Source of the DNA: Humulus lupulus
Taxonomy: Eukaryota; Streptophyta; Magnoliopsida; Rosales; Cannabaceae
Assembly (NCBI RefSeq): GCF_963169125.1
Contig: NC_084800.1
Location: forward strand, 56,590,866-56,654,865
DNA length: 64,000 nucleotides
Reading direction: 5' to 3'
The notes below the pieces were generated by a model. That model saw only the letters and a list, made by a program, of their open reading frames with translations. It did no database searches and was not told the origin of the DNA. Every line of letters starts with the position of its first letter. The stretch's first letter is position 1. Positions 59,152 to 64,000 of this stretch are shown here, in pieces. A program made the position numbers and the translations under genes.

Positions 59152-62064
59152 ATGTCACAGAATCTGGAAAGACGGTGGGGGTCATTACGAGCAATCCCTT
59201 ACGAGCCCAAATCTCCGAGCCCGGAATCGGTCTTTGTCCGGAACCAGCGTCGGATTAAAGAGTACGAGATCGCACGCGAGCAAGAAGACATTCGAGCCCA
59301 CTATCGCCGCCAGATTGACGAGGTCATCGAAAAGAAGAGAAGGGTCCTTCGGGAAGCCATCTATCCGGAGCCTAACCCCGGACCTAGGCCAGTTCCCCTC
59401 GACCTCGCGTTAAAAGTCACGGTAGCATACCACCCGGGGGAACTTCAGTTTTCCTTAATGGCGGAGCCTTCGTCTTCGCAGCCTAGGAGGGAGATGTTTG
59501 AAGCCGAATTCTACCAGAGCTCGGTTACCACCTCCGACCAGATAACTGACATCCTGGCCATTCATGGCCTTAGCTCGTTGGACACACTAAAGTGTCGAGC
59601 TCCAACAAGGCATGAACGGAGCTGTTTCGCTCCTGGGGGCCGCGATTCCAGTGTGAAATACGCGGCCTGGAGCCAGGAACACCTAAGGGCAGGAGCTTTG
59701 CTGCCCCTGAAGTCCTTTTTCAGAGACTTCATCGATTTCGTTGGGTTGGCTCCATTCCAACTCAACATCAATTCATACAGGGTGCTGTCTGCCCTGAGGT
59801 CCTTGTTTCACGAGCAGGGGTGGACAGGACCTTCACCCCAAGAGATTTTATATCTCTTTTGCTTGAAGAGTAATCCCTCCCGAGCTCGGGGAGGAGATGG
59901 TTTCTACTATCTTTCGAGCTACCCCAAAGAGACAAAGATCTTTGAAGACCTTCCGAACCATCCCCCTGACTTCAAGAAGGCTTTTTTCTGGACAGACGGT
60001 CTGTTCCCGTCTCGACATCGTTCGTTTAGGCGGATTCGTAAGTATTCTCGTTACTTTCTATTTTTGAGCTCGAATCTTTAGCCCTTGAATCCATGTTTAG
60101 TTGAAGTGTATCTCGCCTTTCAGCTAACTTTCAGCGTCCCACCCCTGCGAGACAATGAAGGAGCACAGAGAGAGCCTGCTCCGACTCCCTTACGGCATGA
60201 GGTCTCTCTCATTTCTGCTACATGAGGACAAGCTACGAGCTTGTGGGTTGTTGGGACAGGGCCAGTTAACCTCTGACTGGTCCAGTAACAAATATGAACG
60301 CTGGGAGGAAGTGCCTCTGCCCACAGGCATCCTTCCTCCGAGGAGGGAAAGGAAAGCATCTCTCCCAATTCGCTCGAGAAGTCCGCGGTCGGGGAACGAG
60401 GCCAATGATGAAGCCTCGAGTTCGGACTCTGATGGAGGTAAAACCCTTCCTACTTCGCGAATGTGGTCCCCCACTTTATTAAAACACAGGCCCAATAGAC
60501 TAGTCTCGTGCCCACAGGATAGATACCACTTCTACATATGGAGTTGGGTAGATGACTGTGTCCATAGGTTTGATAGTGGGCTCGGGAAATACGACACTAT
60601 GTATACCACGGACGAGATGTGGAATGGGATAGCTGTGCAGTATGGGACCAATGATTATAGGGACCTTTCGAGGTTATCACCAACTTATAGGGAAGGCCCT
60701 CCCCCCGCCTCTTCTGAAGACGGGGGAATTTCATGGTCCCCAAGCTCAAGCTCGGGGGAAAGTTCCAGTTAGGTTTTTTCTCCCACCACTCTATATATAG
60801 TGTTGAAGTAACTTGTATTTCTTTTACTGACTCACTGTGATGACTTGTGCAGGCGATATGGACTCCGACCTCGACGCCCTTATCGACAATGCAGGTGCCA
60901 AGAGGAGCAAACGCCCCAGGGCAGGGGGACTGAAAACCAGCCAGCCTGGGAAAGGCTCCAAGAAATCTAGGAAAACGCCTCCTCCTCCCCCGCCGGCTTC
61001 GAGCTCTGCTGCTGCGTCGACTGGCCAGACTAACGCCCCCACGACGATACCACTCTCGCAGGCCGTCGTCTCTGTGGTGGCGCCGGCCTCGCAGACTGGT
61101 ATCGCTGCCGTGGTTGAATCCCAACCTCCTGTGGCGGGTCAAATGCCTTCTACCCAGCTCGCCAAAAGACCTTCTGCTTCCCGAGCTCAGAAGCTAACCA
61201 TCTCCACCCATATGGATTCGTATGTGGTGGATAATGCTGCCGGTCCTCACGGATCTACGCTGATCTCGGATGTAATGTCCCAGATCGGCCAGAGCTACGG
61301 CAGTTTCGAGGCTCCTCAGTGGCAGTGTCTAACTGGCACTCGGGACCGCACTTTCCTGTACGAGAAGAGTATCGAGCACACTGCTGCGGTAAGTATCCTA
61401 TATTCCCTTTGCTTACATTCATACTGTCTCGAGGCTAATGATGGTTTCTTCCTTTTTTCAGGCTCTTGCTTTCACTGCCCAGCTCAATTACGAGCTGAAC
61501 AACGAGGTCCATTCGAGCAGGACCCTCGCCCAAGAGGAGAGGGACCTCCACCTTAGAGCGAATGATGACCTGAAGGCGGCGAACATTAAGCTCGAGGCAG
61601 TGGTTAAGGAGCGTGAGGAAATGGCCAAGGAGCTTGGAAAGCTGAAAAACGAACTCGAGGAGCAAAAGAGAGATAACATCCATCTTCGGGAGACCAATAA
61701 GAAGCTCGAGGAAGATAAGGCCGTCACCCTCGACCTTATGGAGGATATCAAAACCCGCCTTACTGCCGAGTTCAAAGAAAAGAAGGAAACGGCGGTCGAT
61801 TCAGCCATGTACCGGATGTGGGCCTATAACGAAGAACTGGACACCAGTTTTTTGGGTCCCCACGAGGCATCCTTCCTCGAACGATGGAATGCTCGGCTTG
61901 AGAAGGAAGAGGTTGAACGGCTCGAGAAAGAGAAGGCTGAGCAGCTCGAGAAGGATAAGGCTGCTCCGGGTACCGTTTCGGAGGGAGCTCAGGAGGATAG
62001 TCATGCTATTCGTCCTGAGGGGTCCGGTGCTGCAGAGAAGGCCAAGGAGATTCCTCTTCATTGA
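59152..62064 (+). CDS. Antisense gypsy-element gene, 'Transposase (putative) gypsy type' protein
   Basis: Four exons fit splice consensus and phase: 59152-60037, 60135-60437, 60853-61388 and 61462-62064, total 2328 bp or 775 aa. Exon 1 holds the PF04195-like core around PLKSFFRDFIDFVGLAPFQL and LNINSYRVLSALRSLFHEQG. Exon 3 is Pro/Ser/Ala-rich and basic (KRSKRPRAGG, KKSRKTPPPPPP). Exon 4 is a long Lys/Glu-rich coiled coil (about residues 600-740, with LGKLKNELEEQKRDN). Despite the name, no transposase activity is known for the family; its function in the element is unresolved. An alternative end exists: if the intron after 60437 is kept, the frame runs to 60772 with a Trp/Tyr-containing segment. 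Codon use is GC-richer than flanking host DNA. The gene lies opposite to pol, as in Tat-type elements. Confidence 0.75.
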
Positions 62065-62952
62065 ATCTGACCTCGGGGAGATCGGTCATCGGGGCTGCGT
62101 CCTCTTATGTAATTATTGTGAATTACGCCCATGGGGCTGATACAATTTCTTTAACTAATTTAATTTTTTACATGCTTTACATTTCTTGGCTCGAAATATT
62201 TTGCACATTCTTATAATTGATGAACTCGTTTATGTTTATTTATGCATACAAACATAGTTTGGATTTTAGGCTCGAAATTCGATGCATTCATGCATAGTTT
62301 ATTCGGATTATCCGTTTCCGACCTCGTTATTTATCAAGGTCGGATATTACTCCAACCATGAACTCGAAAGTACTTATATGGTATGTAATATGAATGATTT
62401 GGTTATATCTTTTTTTTTTTTTTAGTTACTTTTCCTCATCCTCAGTATTTTAGCTCCGAGGTTAAGAGTTCGAAACTATATTTCTAAGATATTCCAGCCT
62501 CGACTTTGACTTATCTCGCAATAGGTTTAGGCTCCCATTTATTATCGATCGATAATTTGGCTGGTTTGTTCCAAACCTGTTGTGTCTACACATCTGGTTA
62601 ACTCCAGATATTTAGGTTTTGATGGTTCGGTTATATCCAAACTATCTAAGCTCGCGCATTTGGTCATGTCCAAATACTTTGTGTTTGATAATTCGGTTAT
62701 GTCCGATCTATCTAATATCGCGTACTTGGTTATATCCAAGTACTTTATGTATATTTTTTATTTTTTAAGCTGGTGGTATGTATACCAATGATGCCCCCTT
62801 AATATCCTATGAGTGTGATCATAGGTTATTAAATTAAGAGAGATTTGCAAAAAATAAAAATAAATTACATGTGAAACAAAGTAGACCCTTTATTTGAAAT
62901 TCAAAAACAAACTAAATACAGAAAATCATGGTTACAGGCGACACTTTCTACA
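62065..62952. other. Region between the antisense gene and pol
   Basis: Non-coding. At 62590-62750 a loose tandem repeat of about 60 bp with the words TTCGGTTATATCCAA and TTGGTTATATCCAAGTACTT is seen. The remainder is AT-rich and probably holds the converging 3' ends of the two transcription units. Confidence 0.55.
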
Positions 62953-64000
62953 CTATTGATAATATGGTCTAAGGTGTTCGCCATTCCATGCTCGAGGTAT
63001 CAGGCTCCCATCTAATCTCGCAAGTTTGTATACGCCCGGTCGGATGATTGACTCTATCTGGTATGGTCCTTCCCAGTTCGGCCCGAGCACCCCAGCTGCT
63101 GGATCTCGGGTTGCTAAGAATACTCGTCTCAAAATCAGGTCTCCCACTCCGAACTTTCGGTCTCGAACCCTCTTATTGAAATATCTCGTGGTCCGTTGTT
63201 GGTAAGCAGCATTTTTCAGCTGAGCCTCTTCCCTTTTTTCTTCGATCAAGTCTAGGGTTTCTTCGAGCTGAGTATGATTGGAACTTTGGTCGTAAATCTG
63301 AGTTCGAATCGTTGGAATTTTGACCTCAATGGGCAACATTGCCTCGCAACCGTATGCTAGAGAAAACGGGGTATGCCCAGTTGATGTCCGAGCTGTAGTT
63401 CTATATCCCCAAAGGACTTGGGGTAATTCCTCAGGCCATCGTCCCTTTGCTTCTTCTAACTTTTTCTTCAAAGAACTCTTGAGAGTTTTATTAACGGCTT
63501 CGACCTGACCGTTCGCCTGAGGGTGAGCCACTGACGAAAAGCTCTTTATTATACCGTTCTTGTTACAAAAGTTGGTAAATAAGTCGCAGTCAAACTGGGT
63601 TCCGTTGTCAGACACAATCTTTCTTGGCACTCCATATCGGCATACGATGTTCTTTACCACGAAATCTAGGATCTTCTTCGAAGTTATGGTCGCCAATGGT
63701 TCAGCCTCCGTCCATTTTGTGAAGTAATCAACCGCGACCACAGCATACTTTACTCCTCCTTTGCCAGTTGGGAGTGAGCCTATGAGGTCGATGCCCCATA
63801 CCGCAAAAGGCCATGGGGATGTCAACATGGTTAGTTCGGAAGGTGGAGCTCGGGGTATCGTGGCGAATCTCTGGCACTTGTCGCACTTTTTCACGAACTC
63901 GAAAGAATCCGTTTTAATGGTTGGCCAGAAATATCCTTGGCGTATAATCTTCTTGGACAGGCTATGCCCCCCGGTATGGTCTCCGCAGAACCCTTCATGA
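62953..64000 (-). CDS. Gypsy pol, integrase portion (partial)
   Basis: The frame is open from the window edge to a stop at 62953. It contains the zinc-binding H..H..C..C region (HTGGH ... CDKCQ), the integrase catalytic triad (D in WGIDLIGSLP; D in VSDNGTQFD; E in ANGQVEAVNKTL, with D-35-E-like spacing), the block EELPQVLWGYRTT and the C-terminal domain up to NGEHLRPYYQ. Integrase inserts the cDNA into the genome. The ATG at 63894 is internal; the true start of the polyprotein lies beyond the window. No frameshift or stop is seen in the visible 349 codons, so the element may still be intact. Confidence 0.95.
   Translation of the reverse strand, partial: HEGFCGDHTGGHSLSKKIIRQGYFWPTIKTDSFEFVKKCDKCQRFATIPRAPPSELTMLTSPWPFAVWGIDLIGSLPTGKGGVKYAVVAVDYFTKWTEAEPLATITSKKILDFVVKNIVCRYGVPRKIVSDNGTQFDCDLFTNFCNKNGIIKSFSSVAHPQANGQVEAVNKTLKSSLKKKLEEAKGRWPEELPQVLWGYRTTARTSTGHTPFSLAYGCEAMLPIEVKIPTIRTQIYDQSSNHTQLEETLDLIEEKREEAQLKNAAYQQRTTRYFNKRVRDRKFGVGDLILRRVFLATRDPAAGVLGPNWEGPYQIESIIRPGVYKLARLDGSLIPRAWNGEHLRPYYQ

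Larger units (their letters stand above)
57385..64000 (-). mobile_element. Ty3/gypsy retrotransposon, Tat/Retand type, 3' part
   Basis: On the - strand, reading from the window edge: integrase end of pol (64000-62953), a region with an antisense spliced gene (62064-59152 on +), the polypurine tract (58194-58179) and the 3' LTR (58178-57385). An antisense extra ORF with a 'Transposase (putative) gypsy type' domain between pol and the 3' LTR is known from Tat-lineage plant elements. Gag, protease, RT, RNase H and the 5' LTR lie outside the window. The element inserted into a family B Helitron and is therefore younger than it. Confidence 0.88.

Noticed and set aside
60120..61142. Antisense frames of 80-180 aa across the gypsy-type gene
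   Set aside because: Shadows of the + strand exons, whose phases and domain content are consistent.
1..64000. tRNA, rRNA or snRNA genes
   Set aside because: I saw no cloverleaf or known RNA sequence. The only tRNA-like matches are retrotransposon primer binding sites.

Overview
This is a window of nuclear plant DNA, almost certainly from a eudicot. It is AT-rich, its genes carry GT-AG introns, and it holds plant-type FMO1, chloroplast peroxiredoxin Q and respiratory burst oxidase (RBOH) genes between plant LTR retrotransposons, Helitrons and MITEs. I cannot name the species. Exon boundaries were built by hand from splice consensus, reading-frame continuity and remembered family patterns; no alignment was run.

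Genic part. An intact FMO1-type flavin monooxygenase (3733-7589, + strand, 5 exons, 527 aa) and a peroxiredoxin Q gene (13010-14605, - strand, 4 exons, 213 aa) flank a direct duplication of about 4 kb (5391-9420 and 10020-14095). The duplication starts in FMO1 intron 2 and ends in the intron after PrxQ exon 2. It therefore leaves two partial copies between the intact genes: PrxQ exons 3-4 (8379-9190) and FMO1 exons 3-5 (11153-12220). A 599-bp spacer between the units carries a fragment resembling a WAK/LRK10L-type extracellular domain. Further right are a two-exon gene for a 94-aa putative membrane protein (31023-32137) and a 13-exon RBOH gene (32965-38453, - strand). The last RBOH exon has one extra G that shifts the conserved C-terminus out of frame. 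All three recognisable genes belong to redox or immune biology, but nothing in the sequence shows that they act as a unit.

Mobile part. 20372-26768 is a GC-richer non-coding LTR element (LARD-like, 1173-bp LTRs, about 98% alike by hand count) with a solo LTR nested inside it (perfect 5-bp target duplication). 42824-48027 is a very young Ty1/copia element with one uninterrupted 1507-aa gag-pol; its protease active-site Asp reads as Asn. 57385-64000 is the 3' part of a Ty3/gypsy element of the Tat/Retand type on the - strand: LTR, polypurine tract, integrase end of pol, and between them an antisense four-exon gene of the 'Transposase (putative) gypsy type' family with its own TATA box. Two Helitron families occur: four dispersed copies of one, and a head-to-tail pair of another that the gypsy element has split. 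There are also MULE-type MITEs (one with a perfect 9-bp target duplication), a PIF/Harbinger remnant and several other inverted-repeat elements. The remaining stretches are AT-rich and show no recognisable gene.

I found no clearly new biological system. The most unusual items are the reciprocal FMO1/PrxQ duplication with its spacer fragment, the RBOH frameshift, the protease-dead copia and the antisense spliced gene of the gypsy element.
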